64,000 nt of DNA from JBQCHF01 sp051953655 (GTDB lineage: Bacteria > Actinomycetota > Actinomycetes > Motilibacterales > Motilibacteraceae): assembly GCA_051953655.1 (NCBI GenBank), contig JBQCIO010000106.1, positions 1 through 64,000 on the forward strand, given 5' to 3'. Within the stretch, counting starts at the first letter, position 1. The number at the start of each line of letters is the position of its first letter. The position numbers and the translations under genes were made by a program. Shown piece after piece: positions 43,332 through 51,635 of the stretch. Under the pieces are notes generated by a model, which saw only the letters and a list, made by a program, of their open reading frames with translations, searched no databases and was not told where the DNA came from.

Positions 43332-44715
43332 GGTCGTCCTCTGCGTCGACCTGGGAGGCTCCGCGGCGAAGGTGAGCACGGTCGGGGCGGACGGCCAGGT
43401 GCGCACCGACGTCGTCGAGCTGCCGCTCGACCGGCAGGGGCACCGGGTGGAGGCGGACCTCGCCGCCTGGTGGGGGTTGCTGGCCGACCGTCCCTCGGTG
43501 CTGCGGGACGACGAGCAGGTGCGCGCCGTCGTCGTCGCCTCGCTGCGCCAGGGCTACGTGCTCACCGACGGCATGTCGGAGATCGCGCCGGCCGTGCTGA
43601 ACAGCGACCGCCGCGGAGCGCCGGCGCTCCGCCGGCTGCGCGAGATCGACGACCTGTACGAGCTCACCGGCCACTGGGCCGCACCCGAGCTCACCCTGCC
43701 CAAGCTGCTCGTCACCGCCGAGCGCCGGCCGGAGCTGTGGCGGCGCACCGAGCGGGTGCTGTTCCTGCACGACTGGCTGGTCTGGCGGCTGACCGGCGTC
43801 GAGGTCACCGAGGTGTCCTATGCCTGCGCCGGGCAGCTGGCCGACGTCGACGCCCGGACCTGGGCCAAAGACCTGTTGGAGCGGCTGGGGCTCGGGACCG
43901 GGTGGTGCGCGCCGCTGGTGGAGGCCGGAACCGTCGTCGGCGCGACCCGTCAGCCGTTCCTCGGCGCCCCCGCGGGCACGCCGGTGGTGGCCGGGTGCGG
44001 TGACACCCAGCTGGCGGCGATGGCCGCGGGCGGATTGGGCGACGGCGTCGTGACCGTGGTGGCCGGGTCCAGCACCCCGGTGCAGGCCGCGACCGCGGCG
44101 CCGGTCCGGGACCCGCTGCGGCACCCGTGGCTCTCGACCCATGCGCGGCCGGACCGGTGGGCGGCCGAGACGAACTGCGGCTACCCCGGCACGATGCAGG
44201 GCTGGGGCGCTGGGCTGATGGGAGCCGCTCCGTCGGGCGAGCCCGGCGCGCGCGGTGTCGTCGCGGTCACGGGCGCGCCGGCCTGGACCGAGGAGGGCTG
44301 GGCGGTCAAGGCGCCGATGTCCCTGGTCGGGCTGCGCCCGGACACCACCGCCGCCGACGTCGCCCAGGCGCTGCTCGAGGCGCACCTGGCCACGATCCGC
44401 GCCAACGTGGAGGACCTCGAGCGGGCGCTGGGGCGGGACGCTGCGGAGGTGGTGCTGGCCGGCGGGGCGGCCGAGCGGGACCCTCGCTTCGCCACGGAGC
44501 TCTCCCGGATGCTGGGGCGGCCGATCCGGGTCGCACGGTCCGACGCGGCCGCCGCTGCCTGGCAGCTGGCCACCGGCGAGCAGCTGCCGGTGCGGGCCGA
44601 GCTGGTGGAGCCGAGCGGGACCGGGGCGTACGAGTCGTCCTACGCTCGCTACCTCGAGGTGTGGGGGGCACTGCGCGCGGCGCTGCCCGAGCAGGACGAG
44701 GAGGCGCAGGCGTGA
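43324..44715 (+). CDS. FGGY-family carbohydrate kinase
   Basis: A 463-residue sugar kinase of the ASKHA fold. Phosphate-1 LCVDLGGSAAKVS near the start, a central GCGDTQLAAMAAGGLGDGVVTVVAGSSTPVQ typical of FGGY kinases (phosphate-2 region), and VVLAGGAAERDPRFATELSRMLGRPI (adenosine region). Substrates in the family range from pentuloses to AI-2 and tetritols. GTG 43324 overlaps the aldolase by eight bases. Confidence 0.88.
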   Translation: MREVVLCVDLGGSAAKVSTVGADGQVRTDVVELPLDRQGHRVEADLAAWWGLLADRPSVLRDDEQVRAVVVASLRQGYVLTDGMSEIAPAVLNSDRRGAPALRRLREIDDLYELTGHWAAPELTLPKLLVTAERRPELWRRTERVLFLHDWLVWRLTGVEVTEVSYACAGQLADVDARTWAKDLLERLGLGTGWCAPLVEAGTVVGATRQPFLGAPAGTPVVAGCGDTQLAAMAAGGLGDGVVTVVAGSSTPVQAATAAPVRDPLRHPWLSTHARPDRWAAETNCGYPGTMQGWGAGLMGAAPSGEPGARGVVAVTGAPAWTEEGWAVKAPMSLVGLRPDTTAADVAQALLEAHLATIRANVEDLERALGRDAAEVVLAGGAAERDPRFATELSRMLGRPIRVARSDAAAAAWQLATGEQLPVRAELVEPSGTGAYESSYARYLEVWGALRAALPEQDEEAQA

Positions 44716-45686
44716 AGGCCGTCGTGACCTGTGAGCTGACGGACGAGGGTGCGCGGTCCTTGCGCGAGCTGGGCTTCGACGTCGACCGCACCGGCTGGGG
44801 GGCGACCCGGCAGCCGCTGGACGCCGCCGAGTACGCCGGCGCGGCGGCCGGCGCCCGCCTGCTGCTCACCGAGATCGAGACGGTGGGCGCCGCGGTGCTC
44901 GACGCCTGTGCCGACCTGATCGCGGTGGGCACCGCCCGTGGCGGGCCGGTGAACGTCGACATCGTCGAGTGCAGCCGGCGTGGTCTGCCCGTGCTGTTCA
45001 CCCCCGCCCGCAACGCCGAGTCGGTGGCCGACTTCGTCGTCGGCCTGCTGCTCGGCCTGGTGCGGGGGGTGGTCGCCGGCGAACGGCATCTGCGCTCGGT
45101 CGGCTGGGGCGTGCCCACCCGCTACGGCGAGGAGCTGCCCTACCTGCACTTCCGCGGGCCGGAGCTGTCGCGCCTCACGGTCGGCCTGGTCGGCTACGGC
45201 GCCGTGGGCCGGGCGGTGGCCCGGCGGCTGCAGGGCGGGTTCGGCACCGACGTGCTGTTCCACGACCCGAACGTGGAGGGATCGGTCCCGCTCCAGCAGC
45301 TGCTCGCGCAGAGTGACGTGGTGTCGCTGCACTGCCCGCGCCGGCCGGAGACGCAGCGGCTGATGCGCGCCGAGACGTTCGCCCTCATGAAGCCGGGGTC
45401 CTGGCTGGTGAACACCGCCGGCGGCGCGTGCGTGGACGAGGACGACCTCGTCGCGGCGCTCGACGCGGGGCAGCTGGCCGGCGCCGCACTGGACGTCTTC
45501 GACACCGAGCCGCTGCCGCGGGAATCCCCGCTGCTGCGGCGGGCCGACGTCGTGCTCACCCCGCACCTGGCCGGGGCCGCCGACGACGTCGTGCGCCACC
45601 ACACCGAGATGCTGGTCGGCGACGTCGCCCGGCTGCTGCGCGGCGAACGCCCGCTGCACTGCGCCAACCCGGAGGTGCTCGCGTGA
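44712..45686 (+). CDS. D-2-hydroxyacid dehydrogenase family protein lacking the catalytic arginine
   Basis: A 324-residue NAD-dependent hydroxyacid dehydrogenase of the PGDH family. GLVGYGAVGRAVARRL binds the dinucleotide; substrate region TPARNAESVADFVVGLLLGLVR. The catalytic Glu (DVFDTEPLPRESP) and His (LTPHLAGAADD) are present. The motif that normally reads NTARG reads VNTAGGACVDEDD, so the catalytic arginine is Gly. It may have changed chemistry or a non-oxidising role. GTGA overlap with the kinase gene. Confidence 0.85.
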   Translation: MKAVVTCELTDEGARSLRELGFDVDRTGWGATRQPLDAAEYAGAAAGARLLLTEIETVGAAVLDACADLIAVGTARGGPVNVDIVECSRRGLPVLFTPARNAESVADFVVGLLLGLVRGVVAGERHLRSVGWGVPTRYGEELPYLHFRGPELSRLTVGLVGYGAVGRAVARRLQGGFGTDVLFHDPNVEGSVPLQQLLAQSDVVSLHCPRRPETQRLMRAETFALMKPGSWLVNTAGGACVDEDDLVAALDAGQLAGAALDVFDTEPLPRESPLLRRADVVLTPHLAGAADDVVRHHTEMLVGDVARLLRGERPLHCANPEVLA

Positions 45687-47791
45687 CCCGCCGCCACGAG
45701 TTCGGCTCGTCCTACTACCCGGCCCACCACGACCGCGCGGACTGGGCGCGGGACCTGGACCGGATGCGGGCGGCCGGGCAGACCGTGGTGCGCACCGCGG
45801 AGCTGCTGGCCAGCTGGGACCGGCTGGAGGTCGCCAAGCACTCCTACGACTGGTCGTGGCTGGACGAGTTCTTCGACCTGGTCGAGGAGCGCGGCATGCG
45901 CATCCTGCTGGGGACGGGCTCGCAGAACCCGCCGATCTGGATGCTGGACGAGCACGACGACCTGCAGATCGTCACCGCCGACGGTGCGAGGTACCCGACC
46001 GCGGCGATGTGGTCCTGGGCGTGCAAGGAGCACCCGGCCTACCGCACCGAGGTGGAGCGGCACGTGCGCACGCTGGCCGAGCGGTACGGAGGCCGGCCCA
46101 GTCTCTACGGCTGGCAGGTGGACAACGAGCCGGGCTACCCGTTCATCCCGTGGCGGGAGCGGCAGGTCGAGCTCTACGACTACAACCCGCACACCGAGGC
46201 CGCGTTCGTGCGCTGGCTGCAGGAGCGCTACGCGACGCTGGAGGCGCTGTCCGACGCCTGGCGGTGGGACCCGACGAACCACCGGTACTCGGCCTGGACC
46301 CAGGTGCGGGCGCCGCGCGCCATGCCGATGGCCTGGGCGGTGCACACCGCCTGGCTGGACTGGAAGGAGTTCACCGCGCAGCGCCTGGCCGAGTTCGTCG
46401 GCTGGCAGGCCTCGATCCTTCGCTCGCTGACGCCGGGGCTGCCAGTCTCGTCCAACATGAACGTGTGGGGCCGCGAGGACCCGTTCCACGTGCTCATGGG
46501 GCAGGACGCGCGGCAGATCGCGCGGCACGTGGACGCCATCGGGTTCGACCTCTACCCGGGCATCGGCAAGCGGCACCTGCGCGAGCCGGGGTTCGAGGCG
46601 ATGCACCTCTCCTACGCCCGGTCGGTGGCGCGGGCCGCGGGGGTCGAGCTCTGGTACCCGGAGATCGAGTCCGGGCCGCTGAACGGCTGGGTCATGGGTC
46701 CGGACCACTCGACCACGCCCGACGACATCACCCGGCTGTGCGTGGCGGTCGTCGGCGCCGGCTCGCGGCTCACCCTGTTCCAGGGCTGGCGGGAGTGGCC
46801 GTGCATCCCTATCCACTGGGGCGCGCTGGTCGACCTCGAAGGCGAGCCGACGCCGCGCCGGGACGCAGCGGCGGCCGTCGCCGACGCGCTGTCGGAGCCG
46901 TCGGTGGCCGCGGTCCTGGCGGCTGCTGAGCCGGCCGAGCCGTCGGTCGCGCTGTACGTGGACCGGACGAACGCGGTGTCGCTGCAGGGGTTCGGCAACG
47001 GAGCCGACCTCTACGACGCGATGCTGGGCGCGTTCCGGGGGCTGCACGGCTTCGAGGTCGGCTTCGTCGACCCGTCCACGGTGGCGTCCACGTCGGCGCG
47101 GCTGCTGGTGCTCCCGCTGGCCCCGCTGCTGCCGACGTCGGTGGGGGCTGCGCTCACGTCCTACGTCCGCCGCGGCGGGCACCTGCTCGTGCAGGCCAAG
47201 GCCGGCACGGTGGACGGTCGCGGCTGGTCGCACCCGCGGCGCCCGGGTGCGGGACTGGACGCGCTGCTCGGCGTCGTGGAGGACGACGTCGACACCACCG
47301 ACGAGCCGGTGCCGGTGATCCTCGCCGACGGTCGGGTGCTGGTCGGGGCCCACCATATGCAGAAGCTTCGGGTGGTCGCCGACGACGCCGAGGTCGTCGG
47401 GCGCTTCGCCGACGGCTCCCCCGCCCTGGTCCGCCGACGCGTGGGCGACGGCGTGGCCTGGGTGTGCGGGACGCACCTGGACCTCGGTCTGGTCCGGGAC
47501 GGCGCGGTCGAGAACCGCTCGTTCCTCACCGCCCTGGCACGTGAGGCTGGCGCCCCCCGGCTGTGGGACGTCGAGCCCGGCGGCGACGACCTGCACCGCG
47601 TGTGGGCCCAGGCCCGGCACGCCGACGGCCGCACCCTGGTGGCGCTGACCTCGACCGACTCCTCACCCCGCTGGGTGGCCGTGCACCTGCCCGGCGCGAC
47701 GAGCGCCGTCGACGTCCTCACCGGCGAGCGCCACCCGCTGTCCGCGGTTCCGGTGCCGCCGATGGGTGCCGTCATGCTGCTGACGGACTGA
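45683..47791 (+). CDS. GH42-family beta-galactosidase-like glycosidase
   Basis: A 702-residue glycoside hydrolase family 42 protein without a signal peptide, so it should act inside the cell on an imported glycoside. N-terminal TIM barrel with SSYYPAHHDRADWARDLDRM; the acid/base Glu lies in LYGWQVDNEPGYPF and the probable nucleophile in LWYPEIESGPLNGW. The middle domain (about 400-600) has the trimerisation GATase-like fold (LLVLPLAPLLP, YVRRGGHLLVQAK), and a C-terminal beta domain ends the protein. The GTG overlaps the dehydrogenase stop. Actual sugar specificity is unknown. Confidence 0.9.
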   Translation: MTRRHEFGSSYYPAHHDRADWARDLDRMRAAGQTVVRTAELLASWDRLEVAKHSYDWSWLDEFFDLVEERGMRILLGTGSQNPPIWMLDEHDDLQIVTADGARYPTAAMWSWACKEHPAYRTEVERHVRTLAERYGGRPSLYGWQVDNEPGYPFIPWRERQVELYDYNPHTEAAFVRWLQERYATLEALSDAWRWDPTNHRYSAWTQVRAPRAMPMAWAVHTAWLDWKEFTAQRLAEFVGWQASILRSLTPGLPVSSNMNVWGREDPFHVLMGQDARQIARHVDAIGFDLYPGIGKRHLREPGFEAMHLSYARSVARAAGVELWYPEIESGPLNGWVMGPDHSTTPDDITRLCVAVVGAGSRLTLFQGWREWPCIPIHWGALVDLEGEPTPRRDAAAAVADALSEPSVAAVLAAAEPAEPSVALYVDRTNAVSLQGFGNGADLYDAMLGAFRGLHGFEVGFVDPSTVASTSARLLVLPLAPLLPTSVGAALTSYVRRGGHLLVQAKAGTVDGRGWSHPRRPGAGLDALLGVVEDDVDTTDEPVPVILADGRVLVGAHHMQKLRVVADDAEVVGRFADGSPALVRRRVGDGVAWVCGTHLDLGLVRDGAVENRSFLTALAREAGAPRLWDVEPGGDDLHRVWAQARHADGRTLVALTSTDSSPRWVAVHLPGATSAVDVLTGERHPLSAVPVPPMGAVMLLTD

Positions 47792-47807
47792 CGCCCGCCC
47801 CCTGTTG

Positions 47808-47861
47808 CGGATCTTGCTGCACGGCCACGCTCAGGGTGGGTGCAGGAGGTCTCAAGATCCG
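47808..47861. terminator. Hairpin between convergent glycosidase and immunity genes
   Basis: CGGATCTTG (47808-47816) pairs with CAAGATCCG (47853-47861), and directly inside CTGCAC (47817-47822) with GTGCAG (47840-47845), leaving a seven-base bulge on one side. A small CCAC/GTGG stem closes the centre. It is placed 17 bases after one stop codon and 13 before the other. No T-run. Confidence 0.6.
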
Positions 47862-47873
47862 GCGTCGATGGCG

Positions 47874-48230
47874 CTAAGGAACCGGCTGATCGTCGACCGA
47901 GCCAGGACGCAGCCCTTGCGCCTCCTCCGGCGGAGGGCCGACGAGGAACTGCCGTTCACCTGGCTGAGGCACCAGCCACGCTGACCGGTCCCTGAGGTCG
48001 AGCGATCGCGCCGACGAGGCGAGCGGCTCTGGCACGCCGTCCATCCCCTCGCGGACATAGAGCGTGACCATCCTCTTTTCGATGAGGGACTCGATGACGT
48101 CCGCGCACTCGCCGGGAGCCGCTAGTGGGTCCACTCCGCAGGCAGACCTGATGCGCCAACCGACCTCCCAGAGGCCGTAGAGGTCCTCGTCCGCGAGTTC
48201 CAGAATCTCGCGCTCGATGTCCTGCTTCAC
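47874..48230 (-). CDS. Probable immunity protein for the adjacent toxin
   Basis: A 118-residue, acidic, apparently cytosolic protein I do not recognise. It starts MKQDIEREILELADEDLYGLWEVG and looks alpha-helical in its first 60 residues, with a more strand-like second half. Its ATG overlaps the toxin stop codon (ATGA), it is encoded directly 3' of a toxin tip, and it shares a reduced G+C (about 65%). Those three points are the standard layout of a toxin-immunity pair; function is inferred from them only. Confidence 0.65.
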   Translation of the reverse strand: MKQDIEREILELADEDLYGLWEVGWRIRSACGVDPLAAPGECADVIESLIEKRMVTLYVREGMDGVPEPLASSARSLDLRDRSAWLVPQPGERQFLVGPPPEEAQGLRPGSVDDQPVP

Positions 48231-49414
48231 AACGCTGGATTCCCCATGAGAGGGATGGGGTCAGAGACCTCACCGTTACGACTGATACGCATATACGGCC
48301 CCTGCTTGACTGGATTCGGATCGGAGCGCTTTCCAGGCATGATCCGGATCTGCTCACCGAGGACTTCGGGATTGGAGTAGCGGATACCTAGGCCACCCTT
48401 CTTGGCATTTGTGGCCGACTTGATCCAATTCGAAGGTATCAGGCGCTCGACGTCGGCAGGTGTGGCGCCGCGCAGACTTGCGATGTCCGCGAGATCTCGC
48501 GTCGCCTGGTGAGGTGCTCGCCCGACGCCATGCTCAGCGCCCTCTTTCGCCGACCTTTCCGCCGCCTTCTCCGCGCCCCTCGCCGCCTCCCCTCCCTTGC
48601 CGACCGGGCCGAGCACCATCCCGGCGAGCGTGCCGGCCGTGATGCCGAGCGAGTGGGTCCAGTCGCCGCCGTCGTCGCGCCAGACGTCCAGCCCGAGGGA
48701 CTCCTCGGTGGTGCGTACCGGGTGGACGACCTGGTCCCACATCGCCGCCGGCAGGCCGGCCACGTTCCGAGCCCATCGCCCGCGGTCGACCAGCGCCTCG
48801 CCGGTCAGCGCCCACACGCCCTTCGCCGGGTCGACGACGGAGGACTGGAAGAAGCCGCGGAAGCCCTGGGTGGCGCGGTCCCCCGCGCTCATCCCTCGTG
48901 CGTGGGCCGGCACCTGCCCCCACAGCGTGTCCAGAGCCCGGGCGGCGGCGCCGACGGCCGTCCGGTACGCCTCCAGCGCCCGCTCGTGGCGGGCGTGCGC
49001 CGCCCGCCACCGCTGGTCCAGGTCCGCGCTGCCCGGATCCGGCAGTCCGGCGGCCACCAGCACCGCCCTGCGCTGCCGCTCGGCCTCGACGTCGGCCAGC
49101 TCCCGCGAGCACGCCGCCACCTCGGCCTGGGCCCGCTCGACCACCTGCGCATACGCGCTGAGGGTCTCGGCCGCCCGAGCCGCCACCCCGGCCGCCAGCC
49201 CCAGCCGCTGGCCGACGTCGTCGCGGCCCGCGCCGAACGCCGTGGCCGCGGGCCCGGTCCAGACCGGGTCGGCTGTCGGCAGCGCGTCCGACGCGGCTGC
49301 AGCCAGCGACGAGACCTGCCGCAGCCGGAGCACGACCTGCCAGAGCGCCGCTGCATCCACCCGCGGCGCGGGCAACACCTCCCCCGCGTAGCCGCCCCCG
49401 ACCCCTGCCCGCAC
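48227..49414 (-). CDS. WXG-type polymorphic toxin
   Basis: A 395-residue protein with a modular toxin layout. Residues 1-165 are an Ala-rich helical hairpin region with a WxG motif (VWTGPAATAFGAGRDD), like substrates of the type VII secretion system. Residues 180-280 form a linker with a hydrophobic, Gly-rich part (LGITAGTLAGMVLGPVGKGG). The last 90 residues are a compact tip: SNWIKSATNAKKGGLGIRYS, then EQIRIMPG, and QGPYMRISRNGEVSDPIP. Similar tips end RHS- and CdiA-type toxins, but I cannot name the activity. Tip DNA is about 57% G+C. The start among several GTGs is uncertain. Confidence 0.7.
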   Translation of the reverse strand: MRAGVGGGYAGEVLPAPRVDAAALWQVVLRLRQVSSLAAAASDALPTADPVWTGPAATAFGAGRDDVGQRLGLAAGVAARAAETLSAYAQVVERAQAEVAACSRELADVEAERQRRAVLVAAGLPDPGSADLDQRWRAAHARHERALEAYRTAVGAAARALDTLWGQVPAHARGMSAGDRATQGFRGFFQSSVVDPAKGVWALTGEALVDRGRWARNVAGLPAAMWDQVVHPVRTTEESLGLDVWRDDGGDWTHSLGITAGTLAGMVLGPVGKGGEAARGAEKAAERSAKEGAEHGVGRAPHQATRDLADIASLRGATPADVERLIPSNWIKSATNAKKGGLGIRYSNPEVLGEQIRIMPGKRSDPNPVKQGPYMRISRNGEVSDPIPLMGNPAL

Positions 49415-49507
49415 CCGCCCGCACCCCCGTCCCTGCCGCGACCGGACAGGACGCTAGAGCGATCCGGCGCTCACGCGCCGAGCGCTGTCCACAGGCCGGG
49501 CCCGGAA

Positions 49508-49605
49508 GGGGTGAGGGTGAGCCTCACTCCGTCCGGGTGGCGGGAGACGTTCGGACTGAGGGTGACCCCGGTTCCTTCGCTGTGCACCAGGGTCACCCTC
49601 ACCCC
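49508..49605. repeat. Complex inverted repeat with alternative pairings
   Basis: GGGGTGAGGGTGA (49508-49520) is perfectly complementary to TCACCCTCACCCC (49593-49605). A second segment GAGGGTGACC (49558-49567) is perfectly complementary to GGTCACCCTC (49591-49600), so the two pairings compete for one arm. A small stem GTGAGG/CCTCAC (49511-49516, 49522-49527) also competes. It lies 13 bases beyond the stop of the reductase gene and about 95 bases before the toxin start on the same strand. Confidence 0.6.
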
Positions 49606-49617
49606 AACCGGTGCGAA

Positions 49618-50757
49618 CTACGGCGCGTAGGAGAGGTTCCGCGCAGCGGCGAGGAGCGTGCGAGCGCTCAATGTGCCGCGCTCGAGCCCCATGCGCACCA
49701 AGGCGTCGAACACCCGCTGGTCATCGGCGGCGCCGCGGATGGTGGCAGCCACCAGGGCGGGGCGGCGCGAGAGCGCTGCGGTCAGCCGGACGTCGCGCAG
49801 GTGGCGACCGAGCACCCGCCGGAGCGAGGCGCGGTAGACCGCGCCGGCGTCGAGCCCGGACAACCCTTGGACCGCGGCCGCTCCGGCCAGCGCCCCGGAC
49901 AGGACGGCCTCGTGGATGCCCTCGCCCGTCAGCGGGTTGACCAGCGAGAGCGCGTCGCCGGCCAGCAGCACCGGGCCGTCGGGCTGGTGGGGTCGGTGCG
50001 AGGACAGCGGCAGGTGGTGCCCGCGCCACGCCTCCCCGTCCGCTCCCGCGCCGGGCAGCAGCTCCTCGAGCCGCTCGAGCATCCCGGCCCTTGTCGGCGA
50101 CGCGGCTCCGAGCACCTCGCCGTAGCCGACGTTGGCCCGGCCGTCGCCGATGGGGAACGACCAGGCGTAGGAGGGTGTCTTCCCCTTGCCCAGCACGATG
50201 ATCTGGCTGCCGGACCGCCCGGCGCTCACCGGCGCGTAGCCGCGGAGCGCCACCGCGACGGTGCCCGGAGGGTTCGGCCCGAGATCCAGCGACCGCCGGA
50301 CCGCCGAGCCCGCTCCGTCGGCTCCGACGACCACCCGCGCGGCGAGCACGCCGTCCAGCACCACCTGGTCGCCCCGCCGGACCACCGACCGCACCCGGTG
50401 CCGGACCGGGACCGCACCGGCGACCACCGCGGCCGCGGCGATGCGCGCGTCCAGCACGCGTCGCGGCACGACGTAGGCCGCCCGCGCCATGTCCCGCCGC
50501 ACCGACGGCCCACCCTGCTGGCCGAGGGCCAGTTCGCGCACCGGCCGGAACCCGGCTGCGACGTCGTGGGTGCCCAGCGCCGCGAGCAGGTCGAGCGCCT
50601 GCGGGGCGACGCCGTCGCCGCAGGCCTTGTCCCGCGGGTGCTCGGCCCGGTCCAGCAGCGCGACCCGCACCTGCGGGCGGGCCCGCAGCACGGCGAGCGC
50701 CGCCGCCGCACCGGCCGGTCCCGCGCCGACGACGGCCACGTCGAACACGTCGTCCAC
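49618..50757 (-). CDS. Geranylgeranyl reductase family FAD enzyme
   Basis: A 379-residue flavoenzyme of the geranylgeranyl-reductase / PHBH group, often acting on isoprenoid chains of menaquinones or membrane lipids. FAD motif VAVVGAGPAGAAAALAVLRA at about 6-25, the cysteine-containing RDKACGDGVAP at about 42, VVGADGAGSAVRR for the second dinucleotide contact, and LLAGDALSLVNPLTGEGIHEA near 265. ATG at 50757; divergent from the acetyltransferase gene. The exact substrate is not determined. Confidence 0.88.
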   Translation of the reverse strand: MDDVFDVAVVGAGPAGAAAALAVLRARPQVRVALLDRAEHPRDKACGDGVAPQALDLLAALGTHDVAAGFRPVRELALGQQGGPSVRRDMARAAYVVPRRVLDARIAAAAVVAGAVPVRHRVRSVVRRGDQVVLDGVLAARVVVGADGAGSAVRRSLDLGPNPPGTVAVALRGYAPVSAGRSGSQIIVLGKGKTPSYAWSFPIGDGRANVGYGEVLGAASPTRAGMLERLEELLPGAGADGEAWRGHHLPLSSHRPHQPDGPVLLAGDALSLVNPLTGEGIHEAVLSGALAGAAAVQGLSGLDAGAVYRASLRRVLGRHLRDVRLTAALSRRPALVAATIRGAADDQRVFDALVRMGLERGTLSARTLLAAARNLSYAP

Positions 50758-50858
50758 CGCGGCCTCCCCTGGTCCTCCCCCACCCTGACAGGACGCGAGC
50801 AGGTCGGCACCCGAGGGCAGCCGCGGCCGTCGACGGCTGGGACCGTACAGTCGGCGGC

Positions 50859-51626
50859 GTGAGCGCCCTGCCGACGTCCAGCGAGGGCGAGGAGCTCTAC
50901 GCCTCGCTGCTGCACCTCACCGACCAGGACCCCTACGTCCGCTGGCACATCTCGCCCGACCGGCTGCTGCACGTGCGCCGGCACGGGGACGCCACCGTGT
51001 GGAGCTCGCGCCGCCACGGCCCCGACGCCCCGGTGTGGCTGCAGGCGATGGGCGACCCGAACACCGTGGCCGAGCTCGTCCTCGACGTCGCCACCGACCT
51101 CGAGGCGCAGGGTCTGGTCCCCCGCGGGGCGACCCTTCCGCGTGACAGCTTCCCGCTGCTCCCCGACCACCTCCGGGGCGACCACGACGAGTGGGACTGG
51201 TGGTTCCTCACGCAGGCCCCGCCGGTGCAGCGCGGCGAGGCGCAGGTGCGCTGGCTCGACGACGTCGACCCCGCGCGCATCAAGGCCTTCCTCGAGGCGC
51301 ACAGCCCCCGGCACTCGGCCAGCCCGGGTGACCCGCACGTGCAGCGGTGGGCCGGCGTCGTCGACGGCCAGGGCGAGCTGCTCGCCACCGCGGCGCACGA
51401 GGTGCTCGCCACCGCGACCCCGCACCTGGCCTCGGTGGCAACGCACACCGGCGCACGCGGGCAGGGCTGGGGCGGCGCCGTCACGGCGTGGATCAGCCGG
51501 CAGCTGCTGGCCGACGCGGGCGTGGTGACCCTCGGCATGTACGCCGACAACGAGCCGGCGCGGCGGGTCTACCGGCGGCTGGGCTTCGTGGACCGGCACC
51601 GGTGGACCAGCATGCGCTGGTCCTGA
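50859..51626 (+). CDS. GNAT-family N-acetyltransferase
   Basis: A 255-residue protein whose C-terminal half (about 125-255) is a GNAT domain. SVATHTGARGQGWGGAVTAW is motif A with the acetyl-CoA loop, and LGMYADNEPARRVYRRLGF is motif B. The N-terminal half has an unusual WLQAMGDPNTVAELVLDVATDLE segment resembling a second, degenerate domain. No partner gene indicates the substrate. GTG 50859, convergent with the GGDEF-EAL gene, only nine bases apart. Confidence 0.85.
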   Translation: MSALPTSSEGEELYASLLHLTDQDPYVRWHISPDRLLHVRRHGDATVWSSRRHGPDAPVWLQAMGDPNTVAELVLDVATDLEAQGLVPRGATLPRDSFPLLPDHLRGDHDEWDWWFLTQAPPVQRGEAQVRWLDDVDPARIKAFLEAHSPRHSASPGDPHVQRWAGVVDGQGELLATAAHEVLATATPHLASVATHTGARGQGWGGAVTAWISRQLLADAGVVTLGMYADNEPARRVYRRLGFVDRHRWTSMRWS

Positions 51627-51635
51627 CGCGGTTCC

